Shown here in pieces: positions 1 to 8,992 of a DNA stretch of 64,000 bases; within the stretch, counting starts at the first letter, position 1; every line of letters begins with the position of its first letter. Source of the stretch: Salinibacter sp. 10B (GTDB lineage Bacteria; Bacteroidota; Rhodothermia; Rhodothermales; Salinibacteraceae); contig NZ_MQWC01000004.1 in NCBI RefSeq assembly GCF_002954405.1, positions 2,739,443 through 2,803,442 on the forward strand, in the 5' to 3' direction. A program made the position numbers and the translations under genes. Under the pieces are notes generated by a model. That model was not told the origin of the DNA and searched no databases. It saw only the letters and a list, made by a program, of their open reading frames with translations.

Positions 1-745
1 CTCTCTGCAAAAACGCCGCAAATGCCGAGATCCGATCGTCCGGCGCTCCGTACGTCACGAGGTTGACCATGCAGTCGCCCGTCTGCTCGCCGGTGCGAAG
101 GACGAGGTGGCGCAGAAAGCCCTCCTGGTTGCGGATGTCCCACGGTGCCCAGCCCTGCTCCTTCACGAAGGTGCGGATGCCGTTCACGAGCCGCACGCTG
201 AGCTCCGAGTGCAGATGGCACTCCTGTAGGTCGAGCACTTTGAAGAAGTTGCCAGGCACGTGAAGCCCCAGAGCAAAGTCGGTATCGAACTCTTTGCCCG
301 TGTCGATCTCGTCGCGCGTAAGCCACCGGTCCGCGCTGAAGTCGAAGTCCATCTTGTTTCGGTAGAAGAACCGCTTCGGGGATCCGATCGTCGGGCGTAC
401 CTCCACGTCCGAGAAATCGGTCTGCTGCTCGAACGCTTCCCGGACGCTTTGCCGCTTCATGTCCAGCTGAGCCTCGTAGCGAACGTGTTGCCACTTGCAG
501 CCGCCACACTCGTCGGCATAGCGACAGCGGGGCTCGGTGCGCAGGTCGCTGGGGGTCAGAAGGGTGTCGAGCTTGGCCTCCGCGTAGCTCGACTTCGGGT
601 TGTGCACGTAGGCTCTCACGCGGTCACCCGGAACGGCCCCCTCCACGAAAATCACGTAGCCGTCCATACGGGCAAGGGATTTTCCCTTGTCGGCAAATTT
701 TTCAATGTCGAGGTCAATCAGCTCACCTCGGGTAACAGGGGGCAT
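1..745 (-). CDS. rlmD: 23S rRNA (uracil-C5)-methyltransferase, RlmD/RumA type, 3' end missing
   Basis: SAM-dependent methyltransferase expected to methylate a uridine of 23S rRNA. Only the N-terminal ~248 residues are inside the window; the catalytic SAM domain lies beyond the left edge. The frame opens at ATG 745 with MPPVTRGELIDLDIEKFADK, followed by a TRAM-like segment (GYVIFVEGAVPGDRV). A cysteine cluster follows, read as CRYADECGGCKWQH, which matches the iron-sulfur cluster ligands of the RumA/RlmD family. Further on, EGFLRHLVLRTGEQTGDCMV matches the family's central domain. The family call rests on these motifs; whether the target base is U1939 or U747 cannot be told from this part. Confidence 0.85.
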   Translation of the reverse strand, partial: MPPVTRGELIDLDIEKFADKGKSLARMDGYVIFVEGAVPGDRVRAYVHNPKSSYAEAKLDTLLTPSDLRTEPRCRYADECGGCKWQHVRYEAQLDMKRQSVREAFEQQTDFSDVEVRPTIGSPKRFFYRNKMDFDFSADRWLTRDEIDTGKEFDTDFALGLHVPGNFFKVLDLQECHLHSELSVRLVNGIRTFVKEQGWAPWDIRNQEGFLRHLVLRTGEQTGDCMVNLVTYGAPDDRISAFAAFLQR

Positions 746-1331
746 GAGAGGCGTTCGTCAATGATGAGGGGCAGAACGTCCAGTAGAGGAGGTCCGGGGC
801 CGACCGTCGGCCAGATGGGGGGCAGCAAAAGGAAGGACCCCGGAGGGAAAATACGGAATACGGCCGCTGCTGTTGTCTGCGGAGGACCAGGCTCTTGCTG
901 GCGGCACCCCGCGTTCGCACCGACGATCCGGAATGGACTTTGATAATGTAAGGCCTGTACACAGAAGATGGGGCCGGATGAGGAGAAGAATCGTCGCGAC
1001 CGTCGGTCCTGAGAGAAAACGGTAGGCGGTTGTCGGTGGGAAGATGAGGATCGCCGGGGGAATCCATGGGAATTCTTGTTCTCTTCTGGTAACATTTGTC
1101 TACCCGACTGTTTGTTTGTAGTACCCCTTCGACCGCGCACTGTGCACTTGAAGGCGTCAGCCAGAATGGAACGTCTGCCGCGAGATGCGTCTCGTGACAA
1201 TTTCGTTCCGACATTCCCGCAGCAACGTACAGAATCATCCTCGGTATCCGGTATAGAAAGCGGCCAACCACTCCGTCTGGTCCGCTTCGGTTGAGTACGA
1301 CCGGTTGTGCGACCCTCATTGACTCGCCCCC
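746..1331. other. Intergenic region without a supported gene
   Basis: This 586-base gap separates the divergent methyltransferase and LacI-type genes. Open frames here have no recognisable protein and skewed codon use. Promoters for both flanking genes must lie in it, but I could not identify one convincingly. A short aatacggaatacgg stretch near 850 weakly resembles the ATACGCAATACGAA repeats seen elsewhere in the window. Confidence 0.5.
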
Positions 1332-2357
1332 GTGTTCATGGTCACACTTAAGGACGTTGCTCGTGAAGCGGACGTGTCGATTTCAACCGTGTCGCGAGCC
1401 CTCAACAATTCCGAAAAAGTCCACCCCCAAACCAAGCAGCGTGTGCGAGAAGTAGCCGACGAGTTGGGCTACAAGCCGAGTCGAGTGGCCCGGCGCCTGC
1501 GGTTGGAAGAGGGGAAGGCCAGTCTTCTCGGGCTCGTGATTCCCGACATTCAGAACCCATTTTTTGCCGATGTCACGCGGGGGGTAGAGGACGTGGCCCA
1601 GGCCCACGACTACGGTCTCCTTCTCAGCAACTCCGATGAGGACCCGGAGAAGCAGCGCTTTGTGCTCGACATTCTCCAGACGGAGGAGGTTGATGGGGTC
1701 ATTGTGCCGCCGGTTTGTGACGAGGACACGGCGATTGCGCAATTGCTGGAGACCAATATCGCGGTGGTGTGCGTCGATCGCCGGATGCAGAATGCACGCG
1801 TGGACACGATTCTCTCCGACAACCGAAAAGGGGCCTACGAGGCCGTGTCCCACCTCCTTGAACTCGGGCACAGGCGTATCGGCTTTATCGGGGGTATTCC
1901 GCGGATCTCGACCCTTACCGAGCGGCGACAGGGCTATGAGCAGGCCCTCTCCGATCACGGCCAGGCGGTCGATCCTGCGCTGATAAAAGAGACGGAGACC
2001 CGCCGAGAGCGGGGGAAGCTTTTGACCGAGGAACTATTGGCGTTGGCGGATCCGCCGACGGCCCTGTTTACGGGCAACAACCTCACCACACTCGAAGTCT
2101 TGTCTACGTTGCACGAGCGCGGTGTGGCGGTGCCGGAGGAGATGGCCGTGGTTGGGTACGACGACGTGCCGTGGCCGATGGCGCTGAATCCTCCGCCCAC
2201 GGTCGTCGATCAGCCCGGGTATGAGATGGGACGCCGGGCCGCAGAGATCTTGTTGGAGCGCCTCCAGAATCCAGGTCGTTCGCCGACGACGGTCACCCTC
2301 CAGCCGCGTCTCATCGTTCGTCAGTCGTGCGGGGCCGGCGTGAAATCACCAGTCTAA
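1332..2357 (+). CDS. LacI/GalR-family transcriptional regulator
   Basis: Sugar-type repressor of 341 residues. Residues 5-55 form the LacI helix-turn-helix and hinge: VTLKDVAREADVSISTVSRA followed by the ALNNSEKVHPQTKQRV segment and the hinge GYKPSRVARRLR. The rest is a periplasmic-binding-protein-like effector domain (GLVIPDIQNPFFADVTRGVE, later VVGYDDVPWPMALNPPPTVV), complete to the usual LacI length. The start is GTG 1332 or, two codons later, ATG 1338; neither has a clear ribosome site. No sugar-use operon lies beside it: the next gene is convergent. Its target and ligand are unknown. Confidence 0.93.
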   Translation: MFMVTLKDVAREADVSISTVSRALNNSEKVHPQTKQRVREVADELGYKPSRVARRLRLEEGKASLLGLVIPDIQNPFFADVTRGVEDVAQAHDYGLLLSNSDEDPEKQRFVLDILQTEEVDGVIVPPVCDEDTAIAQLLETNIAVVCVDRRMQNARVDTILSDNRKGAYEAVSHLLELGHRRIGFIGGIPRISTLTERRQGYEQALSDHGQAVDPALIKETETRRERGKLLTEELLALADPPTALFTGNNLTTLEVLSTLHERGVAVPEEMAVVGYDDVPWPMALNPPPTVVDQPGYEMGRRAAEILLERLQNPGRSPTTVTLQPRLIVRQSCGAGVKSPV

Positions 2358-2382
2358 CGTTTTTTCCGGGCCGGCGGCTGTG

Positions 2383-5157
2383 TCAGTAGTGGAGGCCGAG
2401 GCGAACGAGGACGCGGCGGCCGGGAAGCGTCCGGGCGGTCGGGGCCGGGCGCGACGGAGTGATGCTCTGGTCGAAGGCATTCCGGCGATCGAAGACGTTG
2501 ACGAGGCGCACCTGTGCCGTCAGGTGGACGTCCCCCATCGTGGTGTTGCCGTCGAGCCCCAGGTCGAGGCGCGAGTACGGAGACAGCGTCTGCCGGCCAG
2601 GATGAGAGAGGGCGTAGTTGCTGAGCACTTTGTTCTTGCCGGCAAGGGTGAGGTAATCGTAGTAGGCGCCTCGGAAGGCCCACGAGCGTCCCCAGATGCC
2701 GTGCCAGTGCGCCCGGGCGGTAAGACCGCCCGCCAGCGCCACGTCGAGCCCAGTGGTGATCCGGACCGGTTGCTCCCAGGGGGCAGGGACGTAGCGCCCG
2801 TCGAACCGATCGGGGTATCGGCGTTCGGCTCCACTCCATTCGATACTCGCACGGCCGGACACCCGCTCCCCGTCCCGCTGGAGATGGAGGGCCACACCGT
2901 ACGCTCGGCCGCGCCCCGCCGCGACGAAGTCCGACTGTGTGTCGAATGAGCGCTGCGGGGGGGCGGTCGGCTGGGGCGATTGTACGAGCCCGGCGTAGTC
3001 GACCTCCAGCGTGCGCGGTTGCCACTTGTAGTACGTTTCGAGGCGAGTCGACCACGTGGCCGTGGGGGTCAGGAGTATGCTGCCGGTGGTGTGGTACGCC
3101 CGCGGAGGAGCGAGGGAGGCATCGAGGGGGAGCCAGAACTGGACGGACGGTACCACGGAGGTGGGGCCGGCGCTGCTAATCTCCGATTGGAGCACGTACT
3201 GCCGGTACAGCCCGCCCGCGACCCGTACGGCGAGTCCCCCTAGTGGCGTTGACGACTGGTCGTAGCGCAGGGAGAGCCGTGGCTCGGCGTACACGGAGGC
3301 TCGACTGCGAAGGTAGGTGAGGCGCGTGCCCACCGTGCCCGTAAGGTTGAGGCCGGGGGACACTTCCGCTTCTGCGTAGCTGCCGACCTGCCAGTCGCTC
3401 GATTCGTGCTCCAGAATGCCGAGGAACGGATTTCGGACGCGAAACTGGCCGTGCAGAAACTGCGGGGTTACGCCGACCCGAAGATGTGTGCGTGGGGACA
3501 GGCTCACGTCAACGTCAGCGTGCCCGCCCCACTCGCCGATTTGGTTCCCCTCGCCGGAGTGCGACGCCACGACGCGTTCGGACGGGGGAGAGAGAGCAGG
3601 GGAAGAGGCGTGCTGCAGCAGAGAGTCTTGACGGAAGCCGAAGAACGTATCGGAATCATGCCAGCTGCCCCGGAGCTGTATCGCCCCCGTCACCCGGCTA
3701 CCGGCGAGCCACTCGTAACGGCCCTGCACGGCCGTGTTGGACCAGTTGTATCGGTCTTGTGAGAGCAGGAGGCGAGAGCCGTCACGCGTCGAGAGGAGAC
3801 TCGCCACGTCGGTACCCAAGCGGGTGCGGCCCCGGTACCCCGATACGGCGATCTGCTGAAACGGGGTCAACTCCTGCCGCACCGCCGCGTGCACGTCCGA
3901 AAACTGCACGTGGGCCCTTCGGGTTTGCGTTGGATCGGCGTCTTTTGCTCCCACCGTGCCCATCCACGACGAGGCGAGAGCGCGGTCGAGCGTGGTACGG
4001 GTGTCGAGGAGAGAGTGCAGGGACGGGGCGCGGTAGGCATCCCACACGCTCGTTCGGACGGCCCCCATTGCCTGTCCTGTGGACGAAGAGGACGTCAGCC
4101 ATTCAAGGTCAGCACGAGCATGTATACTGAGCGGGTCTATCTGTGCGGCGCCGTACTGGGCGTCCGAGCGCGAGAGGTCGTGCGTTGCGTCCATCACGCC
4201 AGCCGTGTAGCTTCCGTGTGCCGCTCCGAATCCCGCCTTGTGCACCGTGAGGCGTTCCAGCGCCTGAGGGCTGAAGGCACTGAGAAGGCCGCCCAGGCTC
4301 ACCGGCTCGCGTACGGGCACCCCGTCAAGGCGCATCACGTGTTCGCCGCTGCTCCCGCCCTGCACGTTTACCTCGGCAAGCGGGCGATTCAGCGAGACTC
4401 CGATCCGTCGGCTTGCACTCCGCAACACGTCGGGCGTCCCGCGCCCGGACATCTGCTCAAGGGCGTCCGACGAGAGCGTGGTGCGCCCCAGCGACGCGGA
4501 GGGCAGTCGCTGCTGCAGCCCGTCTACCACGATCGGGGCCGTATCCACGACCCGGCGGCGGAGGGCCACGCGAATGGTATCGCGTCCGTTGGGGGGGACC
4601 CGAACGCTGTCGAGGGCCGAGCGGTAGCCCACGTACGTGACGACGAGGCGGTGCATTCCGGCAAGTACCGGCGCAACTGTGAACTGGCCGGCCGAATTGG
4701 TGGCTGTCCCCGTGCCGGCGTCGGCCAGCAGGACATTGGCGTTGGGGAGTGGCTCGCCTGTGGCAGCGTCTACCACCCGTCCGGCAATGCGTCCTGTCGA
4801 GGGCGAGGCCTCGGGCGAGGCGACAAGTAGATAGCTGCCGCTTGCTGTTCGGAGAAACTCCACGCCGGTTCCGTCCAGAATGCAGGACAGCAGTCCCTCA
4901 GCTGTTGCGCTACGGGCCCGACAGTAGACGGTCTTTCCCTCCACGAGCGTCGTGGAGTACGCGAGGTCAACGCTCGTGCGTGTCACAAGCGCCTGGAGGG
5001 CCTCATTGAGCGGGACGTTGCGCAGGGCCAGAGTGTAACGGTCGGTCTCGGTAGAATCGGGGACCTGAGCCTGAGCGGGGGCGGGGCCGAAGAGCAGAAG
5101 GCCGACCAGAAGCCACGACCAGACCGGAGGACGGAATCGGAGGGACGGCGTACACAT
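2383..5157 (-). CDS. TonB-dependent outer-membrane receptor with STN signalling domain
   Basis: Outer-membrane transporter of about 924 residues that imports a large ligand using TonB energy and signals to a FecR/ECF pair. ATG 5157 gives a clear signal peptide ending PAPAQAQ. An STN (secretin/TonB short N-terminal) domain follows (about residues 35-95, YTLALRNVPLNEALQALVTR), then a carboxypeptidase-like beta domain (GRIAGRVVDAATGEPLPNAN), a plug (about 200-300, VNVQGGSSGEHVMRLDGVPV) and a barrel ending in an aromatic residue (LGLHY). The frame is open back to 5199, directly abutting the FecR stop, but the signal peptide favours 5157. No SusD partner is adjacent, so siderophore or similar uptake is likelier than glycan uptake; the ligand is unknown. 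Confidence 0.93.
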   Translation of the reverse strand: MCTPSLRFRPPVWSWLLVGLLLFGPAPAQAQVPDSTETDRYTLALRNVPLNEALQALVTRTSVDLAYSTTLVEGKTVYCRARSATAEGLLSCILDGTGVEFLRTASGSYLLVASPEASPSTGRIAGRVVDAATGEPLPNANVLLADAGTGTATNSAGQFTVAPVLAGMHRLVVTYVGYRSALDSVRVPPNGRDTIRVALRRRVVDTAPIVVDGLQQRLPSASLGRTTLSSDALEQMSGRGTPDVLRSASRRIGVSLNRPLAEVNVQGGSSGEHVMRLDGVPVREPVSLGGLLSAFSPQALERLTVHKAGFGAAHGSYTAGVMDATHDLSRSDAQYGAAQIDPLSIHARADLEWLTSSSSTGQAMGAVRTSVWDAYRAPSLHSLLDTRTTLDRALASSWMGTVGAKDADPTQTRRAHVQFSDVHAAVRQELTPFQQIAVSGYRGRTRLGTDVASLLSTRDGSRLLLSQDRYNWSNTAVQGRYEWLAGSRVTGAIQLRGSWHDSDTFFGFRQDSLLQHASSPALSPPSERVVASHSGEGNQIGEWGGHADVDVSLSPRTHLRVGVTPQFLHGQFRVRNPFLGILEHESSDWQVGSYAEAEVSPGLNLTGTVGTRLTYLRSRASVYAEPRLSLRYDQSSTPLGGLAVRVAGGLYRQYVLQSEISSAGPTSVVPSVQFWLPLDASLAPPRAYHTTGSILLTPTATWSTRLETYYKWQPRTLEVDYAGLVQSPQPTAPPQRSFDTQSDFVAAGRGRAYGVALHLQRDGERVSGRASIEWSGAERRYPDRFDGRYVPAPWEQPVRITTGLDVALAGGLTARAHWHGIWGRSWAFRGAYYDYLTLAGKNKVLSNYALSHPGRQTLSPYSRLDLGLDGNTTMGDVHLTAQVRLVNVFDRRNAFDQSITPSRPAPTARTLPGRRVLVRLGLHY

Positions 5158-5199
5158 GGCGGAAGGCCAAGTCGGCAAGGAAGGGCGGGGCCCGGACAA

Positions 5200-6192
5200 T
5201 CATTTTGAGTCTCGTACGAGCTCGTAGCCTCGACTCGTTTTCCGGTATGAGAGGTCCTGGATCAGACAAATGTCGCGCAGTACGTTCGTTAAACGAGCAT
5301 CGCGAGCGTAATGGAGCGTCATTGTATCGGTTGCGGCAGGAGGCACGGAAAGAGTCAGCGAAGAGCCGAATCGCCGCTCCAGTTCCCGAAGCACGTCCGG
5401 AAGGGGGGCCTCGGCCATTGCGAATCCGCCCTGTCGCCAGGCCTGTACGTACTTGAGATCGATCGGCCGGGGCGCGACCGGGGCGTTCTTCCCGCGTACG
5501 CGACTCATTTCACCGGGGGCATCCAGCACCACGGCTCCTGTTCCGGACGATGCATCCGTTCCGGTTACCTGCACGCGCCCCGTTTGCACCGTGACAGTTG
5601 TTTCCGACGTCTGTCGGCCCGGCTGGGTATGAACATTGAAGGTCGTGCCCAGCACCTCGATCTGGGCATTGGCGGTATGTACCCGGAACGGACGATTGCG
5701 AGCCACGATCGAGAAGAACGCCTCTCCGTTGAGGGTGACGCGCCGGGGCGGCGCGTCGCCCAGAATGGACGAGAGGCGGCGGGGATACGTGAGCGTCGTT
5801 GCGCCGTTTAGCTCAACGGTCGAGCCGTCCGGGAGGCCCACGGTCGTTTGCTCTCCGGGCGTTGTCGTTACGGTCACCGGTTGGCTCCACCACCATCCCC
5901 CAATTCCCACGAGCATAAGGACAAGAAGCGTGGCCGTGAGGGGATGCGTCCAGCGCCGTTTCGCGTGCTGGGCGGCCGGGGGCCGGTCCGGGGCCCGGCG
6001 CGTCTCGGCCTCGGTGGCAGAGGAGAGGTCGAGTCGGTCGGCCAGCCGGTCCCACTCCTCATCCACATCGAACGACGCCGCACGCTCGTCGTCGGATTTC
6101 TGAAGAAGGGACCAGATTCGCTCGTAGTCGGAGGCATTGTCTCCGTCGGTGAGTTCGTCGAAGTCGGAAGGCAGTGAAGGAGGCATATTCAT
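5200..6192 (-). CDS. FecR-family anti-sigma factor / signal transducer
   Basis: Inner-membrane regulator of 330 residues. The cytoplasmic N-terminal part (about 1-90) should bind the ECF sigma factor encoded just upstream. One membrane segment follows at about 92-108 (TATLLVLMLVGIGGWWW). The FecR domain is periplasmic (PGEQTTVGLPDGSTVELNGA, GEAFFSIVARNRPFRVHTAN, VLGTTFNVHTQPGRQT). The C-terminal DUF4974-like domain (about 245-330) would contact the STN domain of the receptor. It lies between the sigma and receptor genes in the same direction, the order of Bacteroidota Fec-type surface-signalling cassettes. Confidence 0.92.
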   Translation of the reverse strand: MNMPPSLPSDFDELTDGDNASDYERIWSLLQKSDDERAASFDVDEEWDRLADRLDLSSATEAETRRAPDRPPAAQHAKRRWTHPLTATLLVLMLVGIGGWWWSQPVTVTTTPGEQTTVGLPDGSTVELNGATTLTYPRRLSSILGDAPPRRVTLNGEAFFSIVARNRPFRVHTANAQIEVLGTTFNVHTQPGRQTSETTVTVQTGRVQVTGTDASSGTGAVVLDAPGEMSRVRGKNAPVAPRPIDLKYVQAWRQGGFAMAEAPLPDVLRELERRFGSSLTLSVPPAATDTMTLHYARDARLTNVLRDICLIQDLSYRKTSRGYELVRDSK

Positions 6193-6244
6193 CTCGCGGG
6201 CCGTGGGCGCAGGGCGAAGCGGCAGGGGGAACAGAGGGGAACGG

Positions 6245-6910
6245 TCAGGACGAACGGAGGTCGGGACGGTGATTGTAAAGGCGGCGGCGAAGACGCTTCA
6301 TTGCACGCACGAGATGGTTGTTCACGGTTTTCGGGGAAATGTCCATCACCGCGGCAATTTCGTCGTGGCTAAGATTGTTTTGCCGACGCAGCAAGAGGGC
6401 CTCCCGCTGCCGTTTCGGGAGCTCGGCCACCCATTCGTCGAGCAAGTCCTGGAGCAGGCGGGCGTCGAGGGTGCGGTCCGGGGACGGGGGCGAGGCGTCG
6501 GGATGAAGCCGTTTCAGCTCTGCCTGGTTGTCGCGACGCACCTCCTCTGAGCGCTGTTGGTTGTATACGCGGTGGCGCGCCATCTGGAAGACGTACGCTC
6601 GAAGCGAGCCGATTGTGTTCAGACGGTCGCGAATGGACCACAGTTTGGCGAACGTGTCCTGCGTAAGGTCGTGGGCGAGTGCCTCGTCGTTCACCATGCC
6701 GCAGATGAAGCGGAAGACGGGCTCGGACAGCTGTCGAAAGAGGTGCTCGAAGGCGGTCTCGTCCCCATGGGCGAGCCGTTCCTGCAGGCCCTCGATGGAC
6801 GGGGGATTCGAGGGCGCGGCCTCCGAGGAGGAGGGAGAAGGTCCGGACGCCGCGTCGACAGAGGTCGAATCGGGCAGGGAAGGGTCGTCCATCGGTCGGG
6901 GGCCGGCCAA
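6245..6910 (-). CDS. ECF (sigma-70 family) RNA polymerase sigma factor
   Basis: Alternative sigma factor of up to 221 residues that should direct transcription of the receptor cassette downstream. Region 2 spans about 50-120 (HLFRQLSEPVFRFICGMV, DLTQDTFAKLWSIRDRLN). Region 4 is a helix-turn-helix at about 160-215 (LLLRRQNNLSHDEIAAVMDI then SPKTVNNHLVRAMKRLRRRL). The first ~40 residues are low-complexity (Ser/Pro/Ala-rich), so ATG 6892 (MDDPSLPD) or a later start is possible. A 52-base gap separates it from the FecR gene, consistent with one operon. Confidence 0.93.
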   Translation of the reverse strand: MAGPRPMDDPSLPDSTSVDAASGPSPSSSEAAPSNPPSIEGLQERLAHGDETAFEHLFRQLSEPVFRFICGMVNDEALAHDLTQDTFAKLWSIRDRLNTIGSLRAYVFQMARHRVYNQQRSEEVRRDNQAELKRLHPDASPPSPDRTLDARLLQDLLDEWVAELPKRQREALLLRRQNNLSHDEIAAVMDISPKTVNNHLVRAMKRLRRRLYNHRPDLRSS

Positions 6911-7257
6911 GGGGGAAAAGAGCGGACGGGCAGGAACGAAGGGACGTCTGAGCAGGGTTCATCATGCGACGGGATCGTACACGAGACGATCACCTCTTTC
7001 GAGGGAAAGAACCATTTCATTACAACTGCGATGGCAAAAAGTAGACACGGAGTCGGAGGCGAACACCCAGTTTGAGAAAGGGAGATCCTGTGAAGGGTTT
7101 GAGAAGTTCTGGGGCCGGGTCCGCTTTTCGACAGAAGCCGGGGAGGGGCAGGGCAACAGGGGAACTGTGCTCACTGCGAAGCGCAAAACGGGAGGGATCA
7201 CGAAGGGCGCAGGCGTACGTATGAGAAAGGCGATTTTCGAAGCCGTTCTCATACCGC
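6911..7257. other. Divergent intergenic region
   Basis: These 347 bases separate the minus-strand sigma factor gene from the plus-strand trkH. No protein-coding pattern, RNA or strong hairpin was found. Promoters for both genes must lie here but none was recognisable. Confidence 0.5.
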
Positions 7258-8709
7258 ATGTCTCTCCCGTCCTCGTCTCAGCCGTCCACGCGCTCAGTGG
7301 CCCCGTGGCGTCAAGATCCGCAGCACGACGGATCGCTCTGGAGTACATTCTGGCGAGCTCTCTCGCCCTCTCAACTCTTTGTCGGGTCCTTTCTGCTTAT
7401 GATCGCGGCGGGAACCGTTGGGTTCAAGGTGCTGCCGGGGCTCTATACAGGGCCGCCCCTGAACTGGCTCGACGCGCTTTTTACCGCAACGAGCGCCATC
7501 TGCGTGACGGGACTCATTGTGGTGGATACGGCGACCTACTTCACCACCTGGGGACAGGCGTACGTCCTGCTCCTCATTCAGCTCGGCGGGCTCGGCATCA
7601 TTGCATTCACGTCGCTCATTATCGTGGTGCTGGGACGACGCATGTCGCTTCGGCAGGAGACCTTGACGAGTGGGGCGGCGGGGATCGTGGAAGAGATTGA
7701 CTATCGCGAACTGACGTGGGCCATTTTCCGATTCACGGTCCTCGCAGAGCTTCTCGGGGCGGTGCTGCTTTACGTTTGCTGGGGGCCGCAACTGGGGTGG
7801 ACTGGCGCCGTGTGGCCATCGGTCTTTCATTCCATCAGCGCGTTTTGCAACGCGGGGTTCTCCACGTTCTCGACCTCGCTGATGGGCTTTCAGTCCAACC
7901 TACCGCTGCTGATGGTGGTGATGGCGCTCATTGTGGTGGGCGGGCTGGGCTTTCTCACGCTGGAGGAGCTCTACGTGTGGCGCCGTGTGTATCGAGAGAA
8001 GGAGCGTTTCCGGCTGTCAGTGCACTCGCAGCTCGTGCTTGGGACAACCGTCCTCCTCATCGTGGGCGGGTGGGTTGCATTCACGGCATTCGAGTGGGAC
8101 AGTACGCTGGCGGGCATGTCGTGGGGAGAGCGCCTCGTGAACGGGCTCTTTGCGAGCATAACGCCCCGCACGGCGGGGTTCAACTCGATCGACTACGCGC
8201 AGATGGAGACGGAAACGAGTGTTCTGACGCTCATCTACATGATGATCGGCGGCTCGCCCGGCTCCACGGCCGGAGGGGTGAAAACCACCACGTTCGCCAT
8301 TCTCGGACTTCTGGCGTGGTCGCGACTCCACGGCAAGCCCACGACGAGCATTTCCGGCCGCACCCTCCCTGAAAGCACGGTGCAGAAGGCCATGAGCCTG
8401 TTCATCGTGGCGATTAGCATCGTCGCGCTTGGCATTTTCGTTTTCAGTACCACGGAAATTCCGCACACGATGCCAGCCGCCGATGCTCCATTCCTCTCCT
8501 ACGTTTTCGAGGCTGTGAGCGCCTTCAACACCGTGGGGTTATCAATGGGCGCAACCGGGGCGTTGACGGAGGCTGGGCGCATCACGACCATCCTGCTCAT
8601 GTTCATCGGGCGCGTGGGGACGCTCACGTTCGTCGCGGCGATGGCACGCGAGCCCAAACGCATTGCCGGGGGCTTTCGGTATGCGCACGAGGACGTAGCG
8701 ATTGGCTAA
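7258..8709 (+). CDS. trkH: TrkH/KtrB-family potassium uptake permease
   Basis: Integral-membrane K+ translocating subunit, 483 residues, with the four-fold repeated M1-P-M2 architecture. Each P-loop has its selectivity-filter segment: AICVTGLIVVD (about residue 80), SAFCNAGFSTFS (about 200), ITPRTAGFNSID (about 305) and SAFNTVGLSMGAT (about 425). Membrane helices flank each loop. The regulatory TrkA/KtrA RCK subunit is not adjacent and must be elsewhere if used. ATG 7258 is chosen because it starts just before a short polar N-terminus. In a salt-adapted organism this would serve K+ accumulation; that role is inferred. Confidence 0.95.
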   Translation: MSLPSSSQPSTRSVAPWRQDPQHDGSLWSTFWRALSPSQLFVGSFLLMIAAGTVGFKVLPGLYTGPPLNWLDALFTATSAICVTGLIVVDTATYFTTWGQAYVLLLIQLGGLGIIAFTSLIIVVLGRRMSLRQETLTSGAAGIVEEIDYRELTWAIFRFTVLAELLGAVLLYVCWGPQLGWTGAVWPSVFHSISAFCNAGFSTFSTSLMGFQSNLPLLMVVMALIVVGGLGFLTLEELYVWRRVYREKERFRLSVHSQLVLGTTVLLIVGGWVAFTAFEWDSTLAGMSWGERLVNGLFASITPRTAGFNSIDYAQMETETSVLTLIYMMIGGSPGSTAGGVKTTTFAILGLLAWSRLHGKPTTSISGRTLPESTVQKAMSLFIVAISIVALGIFVFSTTEIPHTMPAADAPFLSYVFEAVSAFNTVGLSMGATGALTEAGRITTILLMFIGRVGTLTFVAAMAREPKRIAGGFRYAHEDVAIG

Positions 8710-8992
8710 AATTCTTTCTCCCTGGCCTTGTGCTTTCTGTCAGCAGCTATAACCCGGGACGCATCCCTGTTCGGGTGAGAAATGTTGAAGGTAGGAAGGT
8801 TGCTGATGATTTCTCCTACACTTTGCTCCGATGCTCATTTTCGAAACAGAAGAGATCTCCATCGTTACGCAGTCCTCATTTTCCAGCGGGTCGGGCAAGC
8901 ATCAAAGCCATGCTCTGAACGTAACAGGTACTCTCTCCTAGGTAAAACGCGCCCGGACGCCCACACTCCCAGACGCCCACACACTGGACGAG

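Noticed and set aside
260..943. 227-residue plus-strand frame
   Set aside because: It lies over the minus-strand rRNA methyltransferase, whose cysteine motif is clear.
3241..3260. Third copy of the CTAGTGGT element inside the TonB receptor gene
   Set aside because: Only the seven-base CTAGTGG core matches; no paired end or body, so chance.
8710..8992. SOS operator upstream of uvrA
   Set aside because: No LexA-like dyad could be recognised; bacterial LexA motifs vary, so absence is not proof.
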